Assembly: GCA_027488395.1 (NCBI GenBank)
Contig: JAIYBT010000021.1
Location: 1 to 64,000 of the forward strand
Origin: Methylophilaceae bacterium
GTDB lineage: Bacteria > Pseudomonadota > Gammaproteobacteria > Burkholderiales > Methylophilaceae
Length of the DNA: 64,000 bases
Direction: 5' to 3'
Under the pieces are notes generated by a model. That model searched no databases and was not told the origin of the DNA. It worked only from the letters and a program-made list of their open reading frames with translations. The translations under genes were made by a program, and so were the position numbers. Every line of letters starts with the position of its first letter. The stretch's first letter is position 1. This document shows, in pieces, positions 16,220 to 25,478 of the stretch.

Positions 16220-16786
16220 TTAAGATTGTTTGAGCGCGAGATCGATCAATGTTTTTGCGGCTTTTTTGGCAGATTTAATGGCGCCAGAGCCCCGCTTGAT
16301 TTGTTCGGCTTGTACAGCGCCTTCAAATAAAATGGATAGTTGCAAGGCAAGACCATCGGCATCTTTGATCGCAGCCTCATGGGCAAGTTTGCTAATGAAT
16401 TGTCGAAATTCACGAGATTGTTGTGACGATAACTGATGTATTCGATTTTCTTCGTTTGGAAATTCAGCAGAGGCTTTAATAAACGTCACCCCTGTAAAAT
16501 AAGGGGATGACACCCATTCCTCAATAAATTCAAATAATTTTTGAATTTTTTCATCTGGCTTGCCACTCAGCGCATTGAGTTTGTCATTCATCCAGTTTTG
16601 AAACTCTTGATGGCTTTGTTGCAGCACCGCCAATACTAATTCTTCTTTACTTGTAAAGTACTTGTAAAGTGTCATTTTGGTCGTGCCAGCCACTGCAACG
16701 ATGGTATCAACGCCAGTCGAATTAATCCCTCTGCTTTGAAACAGATCAGTAGAAACCTTTAGGATTTTTTGCTTGAGCAAACTCAT
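16220..16786 (-). CDS. TetR-family transcriptional repressor
   Basis: A 188-aa regulator. The N-terminal HTH is typical of TetR: KVSTDLFQSRGINSTGVDTI then AGTTKMTLYKYFTSKEEL. The C-terminal helical part is the variable ligand domain. An in-frame start 17 codons upstream exists, but MSLLKQKIL is the normal TetR beginning. A -10-like TATAAT lies only 6 nt before this ATG with TATACA 17 bp further, so the message could be leaderless. Two copies of TATAC-N6-GTATA flank its start and the divergent SRPBCC gene. It most likely represses itself and that neighbour in response to an unknown small molecule. Confidence 0.88.
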   Translation of the reverse strand: MSLLKQKILKVSTDLFQSRGINSTGVDTIVAVAGTTKMTLYKYFTSKEELVLAVLQQSHQEFQNWMNDKLNALSGKPDEKIQKLFEFIEEWVSSPYFTGVTFIKASAEFPNEENRIHQLSSQQSREFRQFISKLAHEAAIKDADGLALQLSILFEGAVQAEQIKRGSGAIKSAKKAAKTLIDLALKQS

Positions 16787-16805
16787 AATTTGATTATAGC
16801 CAGCA

Positions 16806-16821
16806 TATACCGTTTTGTATA
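16806..16821. promoter_or_regulatory. TetR operator 1 (TATAC-N6-GTATA)
   Basis: TATAC (16806-16810), CGTTTT, GTATA (16817-16821). It covers the candidate -35 of the tetR promoter and has the same architecture as the site at 16879-16894. Confidence 0.7.
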
Positions 16822-16878
16822 GTTTATAGCGCAACATGAAACTTTAATGACGTATTTTGAACTTTTTGATGCTAAAAA

Positions 16879-16894
16879 TATACTAACCTGTATA
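16879..16894. promoter_or_regulatory. TetR operator 2 (TATAC-N6-GTATA)
   Basis: TATAC (16879-16883), TAACCT, GTATA (16890-16894). It overlaps a -10-like TATAGT (16891-16896) 56 nt before the SRPBCC start. The identical arms and 6-bp spacing in both sites argue for one shared repressor. Confidence 0.72.
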
Positions 16895-16951
16895 GTATCG
16901 GTTATTCAGAGATACTGAATGTTGTCATCCTCTTTAATCAAGGAAAAAATA

Positions 16952-17452
16952 ATGAAAATTTTAAATGCAGTGTGCACCTCTTTAGTGTTGGCAGCGATTT
17001 CGCATGGCGCCTTGGCAGCTGAGCCTTTGTACGTAGTGAAGTCTGTTGAGTTAAATCAACCTGTAGATGTCGTTTGGAACAAGGTTTCAAATTTTTCTGA
17101 TTTGGGCGCATGGCATCCAGCCGTGGCTAAAACTGAAATTGTTGCAGGTAAAAATAATCACGTCGGTGCAAAACGTGTATTGACGCTGCAAGATGGTGGC
17201 AAGGTAAATGAAACATTAACCGCTTATCAACCCAAAAAACATACTTACGCTTACAAAATCACGGACAGCGTATTGCCAGTCAACGATTACGTATCCACCA
17301 TTAGCGTGCACAGTAACGGCGCAGGTAAATCTGTTGTGGTGTGGGAAAGCCATTTCTTGGCAAAATCACCTGCTGACGATAAAGCGGCTTCAGATGCGAT
17401 TAAAGGTGTCTACGATGGTGGTTTAAATCAGTTAAAAACAGTATTTCAATAA
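16952..17452 (+). CDS. Exported SRPBCC-fold protein
   Basis: A 166-aa protein with a signal peptide (MKILNAVCTSLVLAAISHGA, cut near ALAA). The rest is a START/SRPBCC ligand-binding fold: SVELNQPVDVVWNKVSNFSDL and WHPAV, the polyketide-cyclase-like opening. It probably binds a small hydrophobic ligand in the periplasm; ligand unknown. The ATG at 16952 is preferred over 16919 since AAGGA is just upstream and it opens the signal peptide. It is divergent from tetR with a TATAC-N6-GTATA operator over its promoter, and ends at a strong terminator, so it is a monocistronic target of that repressor. Confidence 0.83.
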   Translation: MKILNAVCTSLVLAAISHGALAAEPLYVVKSVELNQPVDVVWNKVSNFSDLGAWHPAVAKTEIVAGKNNHVGAKRVLTLQDGGKVNETLTAYQPKKHTYAYKITDSVLPVNDYVSTISVHSNGAGKSVVVWESHFLAKSPADDKAASDAIKGVYDGGLNQLKTVFQ

Positions 17453-17476
17453 TCAAAACGATTGTTGAGCAATATT

Positions 17477-17503
17477 AAGCCACCGTACTGCGGTGGCTTT
17501 TTT
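17477..17503 (+). terminator. Rho-independent terminator after the SRPBCC gene
   Basis: AAGCCACCG (17477-17485) pairs with CGGTGGCTT (17491-17499), loop TACTG, then T run to 17503. Confidence 0.92.
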
Positions 17504-17518
17504 GTGGGAAACGCTTTG

Positions 17519-18259
17519 TTATTTGGAGCGCATCATCAGCATCGGCGTGTAATTACATTTCACTTGATCGAGTAACTGATTGACCAGTATTTGCTCTGCA
17601 CGATTGCTGGTCACGTGACCATTAATGATGTTTTCGATATAAACACTCTTTAAGCGGTCTGGCAGTTGGATTGCCTCCAGCAGGCGGCAATCACCATGTT
17701 TCATGGTCTCGAGCCGACTGTAAATGGCTGCGGTTTCAGTGGGGCTGGCTTCTTGTGATAAGGGGTGAGGTGGTGGTGCTTGGTTGGCTTGTTGCGCAAT
17801 TGTTGCAGGCGGGTTGAGCGAGGCATGCCAATAAAAGCCCCCCAATAATCCTAAACATAATCCGCAGATCACGATGCCATAATTGCGGACGGCCATCCAG
17901 TGAATTTCACGTGTTGTTTGTACTTTAATCAATGCATGTGCTGCATGTTTTGCATGTCGCAGCGCTGGTGAGGCCGGATGTTGTAGCGCCTCTTGGCATG
18001 CACTCATTGCCATAAAGTAAAGCTGATTTGCCAACATCTCAGGTAACGTTGCCCCGGCTAATCTGGCTTGCTGTGTTAGATACTGTTGCAACAACGCTGG
18101 CGGGGTTGGTGAATATGGTAAGGGTGCGTTATGTGCCAACGGGCTAGACAACATATCGTCTAAAACACTAAACAATGCCAATAAACGTTCGTTGGGGCGG
18201 CGGCTAGATTTCTCTAGCATGTGGATTAACCACTCAGATTGTAATAAAGCGTACACCAT
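17519..18259 (-). CDS. Single-pass membrane protein of unknown function
   Basis: I do not recognise this family. The 246-aa product has a cytoplasmic-looking N-terminal half rich in Ala, Leu and Gln (LPEMLANQLYFMAMSACQEA), one transmembrane helix near residues 128-146 (YGIVICGLCLGLLGGFYW), a Pro-rich linker (PPPHPLSQEASPTE), and a C-terminal domain with two cysteines (GDCRLLEAI and VKCNYTPML) that may form a disulfide outside the membrane. It is last in a possible operon with the TlpA-like thioredoxin and hemJ, 9 bp after hemJ. The presence of cysteines beside a thioredoxin gene is suggestive only. Confidence 0.65.
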   Translation of the reverse strand: MVYALLQSEWLIHMLEKSSRRPNERLLALFSVLDDMLSSPLAHNAPLPYSPTPPALLQQYLTQQARLAGATLPEMLANQLYFMAMSACQEALQHPASPALRHAKHAAHALIKVQTTREIHWMAVRNYGIVICGLCLGLLGGFYWHASLNPPATIAQQANQAPPPHPLSQEASPTETAAIYSRLETMKHGDCRLLEAIQLPDRLKSVYIENIINGHVTSNRAEQILVNQLLDQVKCNYTPMLMMRSK

Positions 18260-18268
18260 GGCGTGCAG

Positions 18269-18679
18269 TTAAAATGGTTTGACGATCACAAGCATGGCGA
18301 CGACAAATAATATCAGCACGGGTACTTCATTGAACCAACGATACCATATATGAGAACGTTGATTTTGTTGCGCTTCAAATTGGCGTAAAAGCTTGCCACA
18401 ATAATAGTGATACCAAGTTAAGATGATGACAAAGCTTAATTTTGCATGTAACCAGCCACCACCAATGCCATAGCCCAGCCAAAGCCACAAACCAAATCCC
18501 AACGCGAGCCAAGCCAACGGTTGCATAAAGCGATTGAGTTTGTTGGCCATCAGCATCAACCTTGCGTAGGCGTTTGGGTCCTGTTCCATTGCAAGGTTGA
18601 CAAAAATACGCGGTAAATAAAATAAGCCAGCAAACCAGCTGGTGACAAACACAATATGCAATGCTTTGACCCACAACAT
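18269..18679 (-). CDS. hemJ: Protoporphyrinogen IX oxidase, HemJ type
   Basis: HemJ is the membrane enzyme that oxidises protoporphyrinogen IX to protoporphyrin IX, the step before haem or chlorophyll synthesis. The 136-aa length is typical. It begins MLWVKALHIVFVTSWFAGLF, with the conserved His and the phrase FYLPRIFVN, and has four transmembrane helices with a conserved HAKLSFV segment. The start codon lies 2 bp past the stop of the TlpA-like gene, so the two are cotranscribed. Confidence 0.92.
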   Translation of the reverse strand: MLWVKALHIVFVTSWFAGLFYLPRIFVNLAMEQDPNAYARLMLMANKLNRFMQPLAWLALGFGLWLWLGYGIGGGWLHAKLSFVIILTWYHYYCGKLLRQFEAQQNQRSHIWYRWFNEVPVLILFVVAMLVIVKPF

Positions 18680-18681
18680 GT

Positions 18682-19188
18682 CTAGTTTCCTTGCTGATCT
18701 AACAACTGACGAAGGTGAACAAAATCGAGTTCGCCTATCGTTTTCTCCAAGCGACGACCTTGCTTGTCATAGATGAACGTGGTGGGGGTTAAGTTGACAT
18801 TGCCAAATGCCTTGACCATGCCTCCCGTTTGGTCGTGCATCACTTGAAATGGTAATGCCTGCGTTTTGGTGTAGTTTCTAACCTGACCAATCGGATCATA
18901 AGGCATCGCCACCGCAATCACCTCAACATTTTTATTGCGGTATTGTTGATAGGTGTTAATCAAGTCTGGCATTTCTTTTATGCAACCAGAACAGTCAGTT
19001 GCCCAGAAATTAATCAAGACTGTTTTGCCTTGTAAATCGCGCATTTTAATGGTGCGGCCATCCAGCGTAGTGAAGGTCACATCGGGCGCTTGTGGTTTTT
19101 GAGTGACCGCGAAAGCAAGCCCTGCCAACAAAACAAGCGTGACCAGTGGAATAAGCCATTTTTTTGAGAAGATCTTTGAGTTGAGCAT
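18682..19188 (-). CDS. TlpA/ResA-like membrane-anchored thioredoxin
   Basis: A 168-aa periplasmic thiol-disulfide protein. The N-terminal helix (WLIPLVTLVLLAGLAFAV, about 11-28) is a membrane anchor or uncleaved signal. The thioredoxin-fold active site is CSGC in INFWATDCSGCIKEMP near residue 66-69, and the cis-Pro is in LTPTTF. Such proteins reduce apocytochrome c haem sites or other exported cysteines. The neighbour hemJ supports a link with haem supply. It is divergent from the large FAD oxidoreductase, with a 92-bp gap. Confidence 0.87.
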   Translation of the reverse strand: MLNSKIFSKKWLIPLVTLVLLAGLAFAVTQKPQAPDVTFTTLDGRTIKMRDLQGKTVLINFWATDCSGCIKEMPDLINTYQQYRNKNVEVIAVAMPYDPIGQVRNYTKTQALPFQVMHDQTGGMVKAFGNVNLTPTTFIYDKQGRRLEKTIGELDFVHLRQLLDQQGN

Positions 19189-19248
19189 GATTAAATTTTG
19201 AGATAAAACCCTAGAACGTTTACCGTGTTTGTGCAGTCTACCGCATGA

Positions 19249-19254
19249 TATAAT
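19249..19254 (+). promoter_or_regulatory. -10 box of the large oxidoreductase gene
   Basis: TATAAT lies 26 nt before the ATG at 19281. The -35 region is weak. Confidence 0.45.
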
Positions 19255-19280
19255 TCACTTTTGAGTTTAATAAAACATCA

Positions 19281-22200
19281 ATGAACGCACCAGTCTCAGC
19301 CGCTTTGCTTAAAGCCGATTCTACCCCTTTAGCGCGTTTGCGCGAAATTCCTTACAACTATACCTCTTTTTCTGACCGTGAAATCGTGATTCGGTTTCTG
19401 GGCGAAGACATCTGGGATATTCTCAATGTGTTGCGCACAGAACGTAAAACTGGCCGTAGCGCGCGCATGTTATTTGAGGTGTTAGGCGATTTATGGGTTG
19501 TCTCGCGCAATCCTTATTTGCAAGATGATTTGCTCGAAAATCCTAAACGCCGTAAAGCGTTAATTGACGCGTTATATCATCGTATTGCTGCCATCGAAGA
19601 GCGCAGTGCCGGCAACGACAAAGTGCAAAAGTTAGTCGCTGCAGCCAAAAAAGCGGTGGAAAAATTTGCAGATGACTTCAAGCAAACCTTTGATTTGCGT
19701 AAAAAAGCATTAGCAAAACTGACCAAAATTACGCGCAAAGATAATATTCAATTTGATGGCTTAGCGCGGGTCTCGCATGTGACAGACGCCACCGACTGGC
19801 GTGTTGAATATCCGTTTGTGGTGATTAATCCAGATACCGAAGCGGAAATTTCTTATTTAGTCCGCGCTTGTATCGAATTAGGGTTGACCATTATTCCACG
19901 GGGTGGCGGTACGGGCTACACCGGCGGAGCCGTGCCACTCACGCCATTGTCTGCCGTCATTAACATCGAGAAATTAGATCAGCATACCGGTGTGCAAATG
20001 CACACGTTGCCGGGCGTATCACGCCAAGTGGCCACCATTGAATGCGGTGCGGGGGTGGTCACACGTCGAGCCATGGATGCAGCCACTGAAGCTGGCTTAG
20101 AGTTTGCATGCGACCCCACCTCGGCCGATGCCTGTTGTATTGGCGGTAATGTGGCGATGAATGCGGGCGGCAAAAAAGCGGTATTGTGGGGCACCGCGCT
20201 GGACAATCTCGCCTCATGGCGCATGGTAACGCCCGATGCCACCTGGTTAGAAATCGAGCGTTTAGACCACAACCTAGGCAAAATTCATGACATTGAAATG
20301 GCGCGTTTTAAAATCAGTCGCTATGACATTGATCATAAAAACTTGCTGGCCGAGCCAGAGATTTTAGAAATCCCAGGGCCGAGTTTCCGCAAGGTCGGCT
20401 TGGGTAAAGATGTGACTGATAAGTTTTTATCAGGCTTACCCGGTATTCAAAAAGAAGGTTGCGATGGCTTAATTACCTCAGCCACCTTTATTTTGCATCG
20501 TATGCCTAAACATGTGCGTACCATTGCACTGGAGTTTTTTGGTAATGTGTCCAACGCAGTGCCTGCCATTGTGGAAATTAAAGATTACTTAGACGCCACC
20601 GCAAAGCAAGAGCCTGCGGTCATCATGGCGGGTCTTGAGCACATGGATGAGCGCTACATCAAAGCGGTGGGCTATGCTACCAAGGCAGCGCGTCAGCAAC
20701 GTCCAAAAATGGTGTTGTTGTGCGACATTGCGTCCGATGATGAAAATGCCGTGGGTGAAGTTGCCTCAGCCGTGGTGCGTATGTGTAACGCCCGTGATGG
20801 TGAAGGCTTTGTCGCGGTGTCAGCCGAAGCGCGTAAAAAATTCTGGTTAGACCGTTCACGCACAGCAGCAATTGCGCGCCATACCAACGCGTTTAAAATC
20901 AACGAAGATGTGGTGATTCCATTGCCGCGTTTAGGTGAATATTCAGACGGTATTGAGCGGATTAACATTGAATTATCGATTCAGAATAAATTGCGTTTGG
21001 TGGATTCGCTAGAGCAGTTTATGTTGGGCGATTTGCCGTTACAAGCCGATGAAGATGGCAATGCTGATCCTGAAGGTGTGAAATCTAAGCAAAATATTGC
21101 GTTGCAGTTACTGCGTGATGTGCGCGCTAAATGGCGCATGATTTTAAATACGCTGGATGAACCTGTTAGCGTGTTGGGTGAGTTTGGTAAGGCCTATGCG
21201 CAATATGAGAATGTGTTCCGTGCAGTGCAATCTTATGAACTGCGCGTGTCATGGAAGCGTGAACTTAAACGTCCGATGGCGGATATTTTTGCGGGCCGCG
21301 AGTTTCAAAAAATCCTAGATAAGCTCGATGAGATACAAAAAACCGTATTAAAGAGCCGGGTATTCATTGCCTTACATATGCATGCCGGCGATGGTAACGT
21401 CCACACCAATATTCCTGTGAATTCAGATGATTACGGCATGATGCAAGACGCGCATGCAGCAGTTGCGCGCGTGATGGGGTTGGCACGTAGCTTAAACGGT
21501 GTGATCTCAGGTGAGCACGGTATTGGCATTACCAAAATGGAGTTTTTGGACCAAGCCACCATTGATACCTTTACCGCGTATAAAAATAAAGTGGACCCCA
21601 ATGGACACTTTAATAAAGGCAAACTATTAGCAGGTTCTGGCTTAGAAAACGCCTATACGCCAAGCTTTGGCTTATTGGAGCAAGAGTCCATCATCATGGA
21701 GCAATCTGCCATTGGTGAAATTGCAGATGATATTTCAGATTGCTTGCGTTGCGGTAAGTGTAAGCCGGTATGTTCTACCCACGTGCCACGCGCGAACTTG
21801 CTGTACAGCCCACGTAATAAAATTTTAGGCACCTCACTTTTGATTGAGGCGTTTTTATACGAAGAGCAAACCCGCCGCGGCATTTCACTCAAACACTTTG
21901 ATGAGTTTAACGATGTGGCCGACCATTGCACGGTCTGTCATCGTTGTGAAAAACCATGCCCAGTCAATATTGATTTTGGCGAAGTCTCGATCAAAATGCG
22001 CAACTTCTTGCGCGAGCAAGGGAAAAAGAAATTTAACCCTGGCACGGCGGCGGGCATGCTTTACCTCAACGCCAAAGATCCAGCCACCATCAAGTTCTTG
22101 CGTGGCACCATGATAGGCTTGGGGTATAAAGCGATTAATATCGCTAATAGTCTCGCCAAAAAGTTTGGTCTGCTGAAAGATAAAAAAGCGCCGCCTGCTA

Positions 22201-23150
22201 CGGTGGGCAAAGCAGAAATTAAAGCACAGGTGATACATTTTATTAATCGCCCCATGCCGAAAAAGATGCAGTCTAAAACCTCACGCGCCATGTTAGGGTT
22301 AGAAGACGACACCATGATTCCTGTGATTCGGAACCCACAAAAGGTGACGGAAGATTCAGAAGCAGTGTTTTACTTCCCTGGATGTGGCTCTGAGCGCTTG
22401 TTCTCGAACGTGGGCCTCGCGACACAAGCCATGCTGTATGAAGTGGGTGCCATCACCGTGCTACCGCCTGGTTATTTATGTTGTGGTTATCCACAAACGT
22501 CGTCAGGCAATCACGATAAAGGCCAAGAAATCACTGCGGATAACCGTGTGTTGTTCCACCGCGTGGCCAATACGCTCAATTATCTCGATATTAAAACGGT
22601 GATTGTATCGTGCGGTACCTGTATGGATCAGTTGCAAAAATATGAGTTTGAGAAAATTTTCCCAGGCTGCCGCTTACTCGATATTCATGAATACCTGATG
22701 GAGAAAGACCAAAAGCTGTCGAACGTCACAGGGACACGCTATATGTATCATGATCCTTGTCATAGTCCGATGAAGACCTACAAACCATTAGAAGTGACCA
22801 ATAAGTTGATGGGCACCGAGGTGGCGTTAAACGATCGTTGTTGCGGTGAGTCAGGCACATTTGCAGTGGCAAGGCCAGATATTGCCACGCAGGTGAAATT
22901 CCGTAAGCAAGAAGAGCTTGAAAAAGGCATGGCGAAAATGGGCTTAACCGTTGGTGCGCCCGAGCAACCCGTGAAAATACTTACTTCTTGCCCAAGTTGC
23001 TTGCAAGGCTTATCCCGTTATGGCGACGATACAGGGATTGAAGCCGATTACATTGTGGTTGAAATGGCAAAACATATTCTTGGCGAAGATTGGATGCAAG
23101 ACTATGTGCACAAAGCTAACAATGGCGGTATTGAAAAAGTATTGTTGTAA
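19281..23150 (+). CDS. Large FAD-binding oxidoreductase fused to Fe-S and CCG domains (DUF3683 type)
   Basis: A 1289-aa, multi-domain flavoprotein. The first 170 residues match the DUF3683-type N-terminus. The FAD PCMH domain follows ([17 protein letters not shown] near 205, then [12 protein letters not shown]), with a FAD-oxidase C domain ([13 protein letters not shown], then GEHGIG) near 690-750. Two 4Fe-4S motifs come next ([11 protein letters not shown] near 820 and [12 protein letters not shown] near 883), then two CCG-type cysteine blocks (CCGYP near 1067 and CCGESG near 1187). It is effectively a GlcD-GlcF or LldD/LutA-like fusion that would oxidise a 2-hydroxy acid (D-lactate or glycolate class) and pass electrons via Fe-S to the quinone pool. 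Substrate is not shown. Confidence 0.88.
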   Translation: MNAPVSAALLKADSTPLARLREIPYNYTSFSDREIVIRFLGEDIWDILNVLRTERKTGRSARMLFEVLGDLWVVSRNPYLQDDLLENPKRRKALIDALYHRIAAIEERSAGNDKVQKLVAAAKKAVEKFADDFKQTFDLRKKALAKLTKITRKDNIQFDGLARVSHVTDATDWRVEYPFVVINPDTEAEISYLVRACIELGLTIIPRGGGTGYTGGAVPLTPLSAVINIEKLDQHTGVQMHTLPGVSRQVATIECGAGVVTRRAMDAATEAGLEFACDPTSADACCIGGNVAMNAGGKKAVLWGTALDNLASWRMVTPDATWLEIERLDHNLGKIHDIEMARFKISRYDIDHKNLLAEPEILEIPGPSFRKVGLGKDVTDKFLSGLPGIQKEGCDGLITSATFILHRMPKHVRTIALEFFGNVSNAVPAIVEIKDYLDATAKQEPAVIMAGLEHMDERYIKAVGYATKAARQQRPKMVLLCDIASDDENAVGEVASAVVRMCNARDGEGFVAVSAEARKKFWLDRSRTAAIARHTNAFKINEDVVIPLPRLGEYSDGIERINIELSIQNKLRLVDSLEQFMLGDLPLQADEDGNADPEGVKSKQNIALQLLRDVRAKWRMILNTLDEPVSVLGEFGKAYAQYENVFRAVQSYELRVSWKRELKRPMADIFAGREFQKILDKLDEIQKTVLKSRVFIALHMHAGDGNVHTNIPVNSDDYGMMQDAHAAVARVMGLARSLNGVISGEHGIGITKMEFLDQATIDTFTAYKNKVDPNGHFNKGKLLAGSGLENAYTPSFGLLEQESIIMEQSAIGEIADDISDCLRCGKCKPVCSTHVPRANLLYSPRNKILGTSLLIEAFLYEEQTRRGISLKHFDEFNDVADHCTVCHRCEKPCPVNIDFGEVSIKMRNFLREQGKKKFNPGTAAGMLYLNAKDPATIKFLRGTMIGLGYKAINIANSLAKKFGLLKDKKAPPATVGKAEIKAQVIHFINRPMPKKMQSKTSRAMLGLEDDTMIPVIRNPQKVTEDSEAVFYFPGCGSERLFSNVGLATQAMLYEVGAITVLPPGYLCCGYPQTSSGNHDKGQEITADNRVLFHRVANTLNYLDIKTVIVSCGTCMDQLQKYEFEKIFPGCRLLDIHEYLMEKDQKLSNVTGTRYMYHDPCHSPMKTYKPLEVTNKLMGTEVALNDRCCGESGTFAVARPDIATQVKFRKQEELEKGMAKMGLTVGAPEQPVKILTSCPSCLQGLSRYGDDTGIEADYIVVEMAKHILGEDWMQDYVHKANNGGIEKVLL

Positions 23151-23172
23151 TCACCCTTTGATTTGTATCAAG

Positions 23173-23204
23173 AATAGCCCCGCAGTGATGCGGGGTTATT
23201 TTTT
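23173..23204 (+). terminator. Rho-independent terminator after the large oxidoreductase
   Basis: AATAGCCCCGCA (23173-23184) pairs with TGCGGGGTTATT (23189-23200), including one G-U pair, loop GTGA, then T run. Confidence 0.92.
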
Positions 23205-23439
23205 GTCCATTGTATCGCGCGCGCACAAACCTCTGTTAGCGCCCGTGTTACCCCCAACTCGCTCAGCCGCGCAAGTATTGGTTTTGCATCAATCAGCCGA
23301 CTAAACGCTTGGGTTCGCTTTGATTAAATCCTTAGTAGGCATCAATCCAAGTGGTTGGCAAAGGTATAATTGCACATGGATTAAACACCCATAAACCTAA
23401 AAATAAGCATGGTGGTGTGCACAATATAAGAGAGTGAAA

Positions 23440-24459
23440 ATGAATATTTACCCCCTGATCAAACCAGTGTTATTTCAGCTTGAGGCCGAGCGCGCGCATG
23501 ATGTCACGCTGGCCTCGTTAAAGCTGGCCTCTCAATATGGCTTATTGCGTGGTTTTGCGCCAACGTTGGCCGAGCAGGCCACACAAGTGATGGGCATCAT
23601 GTTTCCAAACCGAGTAGGCTTAGCCGCGGGTTTAGATAAAAATGGTGCAGTGATTGATGGCATGGCCGCCTTAGGCTTTGGGTTTCTAGAAATAGGCACC
23701 ATCACCCCGAGAGCGCAACCGGGCAATCCCAAGCCACGTCTGTTTCGCCTGCCGCAAGTAGCGGGCATTATTAACCGTTTTGGCTTTAACAATGTGGGGG
23801 TCGATCAACTGATCGAAAACGTTAAAGCCGCACAGTTTAAAGGCGTGTTGGGCATTAACATCGGCAAAAATTTTGATACGCCGAATGAACGCGCAGCCGA
23901 TGATTATTTGCATTGTTTGCGCAAGGTTTATGCCTATGCCAGCTATGTCACGGTGAATATTTCCTCCCCCAACACCAAAAACCTACGTGCGCTACAAGAA
24001 AAAGAAGCCTTATCGCAACTGCTCGCCAGCCTCAAAGCCGAGCAAACAGCACTCGCGCAACAACAGGGCAAATATGTGCCGATTGCGCTCAAAATTGCCC
24101 CTGATTTAAGCAACGAGCAAGTGCAAGAAATCGCCGAGTTACTCATGCAACACCAGTTTGACGGCGTGATTGCCACCAACACCACACTCTCACGCGAGGC
24201 GGTGCAGGGCTTGGCTCATGCCAATGAAGCAGGCGGCCTGTCGGGCGCGCCTGTCAAAGCCGGGTCTACCCAAGTGATCCGCACCTTAGCTGCGCGCCTA
24301 CAGGGTAGTGTGCCGATTATTGGCGTCGGTGGCATTTTGTCAGGGGCAGATGCGCAAGAAAAAATCGCTGCCGGCGCCAGTTTAGTGCAAGTGTATAGTG
24401 GCTTAATTTACAAAGGCCCCGCCTTAGTCACAGAGCTGCGTCGCGCTTTGCAAGCATGA
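23440..24459 (+). CDS. pyrD: Dihydroorotate dehydrogenase (quinone), class 2
   Basis: PyrD oxidises dihydroorotate to orotate in pyrimidine synthesis and passes electrons to quinone at the inner membrane. The 339-aa protein carries [20 protein letters not shown], the FMN/substrate loop, [18 protein letters not shown] with the catalytic Ser, IALKIAPDL and [10 protein letters not shown]. The N-terminal helix ([15 protein letters not shown]) is the class 2 membrane-docking part. The ATG at 23440 is used rather than the GTG at 23434, with AAGAGAG just upstream. It overlaps the following GST gene by 4 bp (ATGA), so the two are cotranscribed. Confidence 0.96.
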   Translation: MNIYPLIKPVLFQLEAERAHDVTLASLKLASQYGLLRGFAPTLAEQATQVMGIMFPNRVGLAAGLDKNGAVIDGMAALGFGFLEIGTITPRAQPGNPKPRLFRLPQVAGIINRFGFNNVGVDQLIENVKAAQFKGVLGINIGKNFDTPNERAADDYLHCLRKVYAYASYVTVNISSPNTKNLRALQEKEALSQLLASLKAEQTALAQQQGKYVPIALKIAPDLSNEQVQEIAELLMQHQFDGVIATNTTLSREAVQGLAHANEAGGLSGAPVKAGSTQVIRTLAARLQGSVPIIGVGGILSGADAQEKIAAGASLVQVYSGLIYKGPALVTELRRALQA

Positions 24460-25067
24460 CCAAGCCCATTTTGTATTCCTATCGTCGTTGCCCGTATGCC
24501 ATGCGTGCACGGATGGCATTGTGGGCAGCCGATATCGCATTAGAAGTACGCGAAATCAGCCTGCGTGACAAACCCAAACACCTGCTAGACATTTCCCCTA
24601 AAGGCACCGTGCCCGTGTTGCAATTAGCCGATGGCACCGTACTGGAGCAAAGCCTAGACATCATGCGCTGGGCGCTACAGCAACACGACCCACACGGCTG
24701 GTTAAGCAGTGATATGCACAGTGCTGATCTGTTGATTAGCAGCAACGACGGCACTTTTAAACAAGCGCTAGACCGTTATAAATACCCTGACCGCTACCCT
24801 GAGCTAACGCAAGCCGATTACCGAGCGCAAGGCGCGCTGTTTTTGCAACAATTAGAGGCCGCCTTAAACCACCAAGCTTATCTGCTAGGCGATGCCGCAA
24901 GCGTGGCGGATGTGGCTATTTTTCCATTTATCCGCCAGTTTGCCGCAGTGGATACCGAGTGGTTTGCGCAAAGCCCATATCCTAAATTGCGGGCTTGGTT
25001 GGCTGGTTGGGTTGAGAGTCCACTTTTTGCGTCAGTGATGCAAAAGTTGCCAACTTATACAGCGTAA
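24456..25067 (+). CDS. Glutathione S-transferase family protein
   Basis: A 203-aa GST-fold protein. The N-terminal thioredoxin-like domain starts [17 protein letters not shown], with the CPYA motif of omega-like or glutaredoxin-like GSTs, and has the cis-Pro in [12 protein letters not shown] followed by [10 protein letters not shown], the glutathione-binding Glu-Ser. The C-terminal half is all helical ([18 protein letters not shown]). It may carry out glutathione-dependent reduction or deglutathionylation; substrate unknown. The start codon overlaps the pyrD stop (ATGA), so translational coupling is likely. Confidence 0.88.
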   Translation: MTKPILYSYRRCPYAMRARMALWAADIALEVREISLRDKPKHLLDISPKGTVPVLQLADGTVLEQSLDIMRWALQQHDPHGWLSSDMHSADLLISSNDGTFKQALDRYKYPDRYPELTQADYRAQGALFLQQLEAALNHQAYLLGDAASVADVAIFPFIRQFAAVDTEWFAQSPYPKLRAWLAGWVESPLFASVMQKLPTYTA

Positions 25068-25478
25068 TGTCGTTTAAAGAAAATTCATCACAGCTAGTGT
25101 ATGGCGAACCTTCATCCACTTAAAAAACTGTTTAGCCGTGTGATGCCATCGCGGTGTTAGTAGTTAAAACTTTAAATCTATGGTCATGATTTCAATTATA
25201 AAAATTAACAACCCTTATGATTTTTTAGTCAATACCGCGGTTTGCAAGGATGGCTTGAGCTAATGGCTTGAATTGTGGCCGATACACTAGCGCTAATGAA
25301 TGCAGATGGCTAATCTCTTTGCGATGAGATCGTATGCTTGGTGAATTTAATACTAGCCCGACAAAGTAATATCGGACATTGTCTTCGGTAATTTTAGATG
25401 CTGGTGACAGTATGCTTATCTACGTAAGCATTTGGGTAAAAGTAATCAGACATGTTCACATGCAAGTGTTTCTAGTGG
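25068..25478. other. 411-bp intergenic region, no gene seen
   Basis: Lies between convergent GST and porin genes. Short ORFs are present but lack SD sequences and family features. ATGCTTA (25412-25418) and TAAGCAT (25425-25431) form a 7-bp dyad without T-tract. AT-rich and otherwise featureless. Confidence 0.6.
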
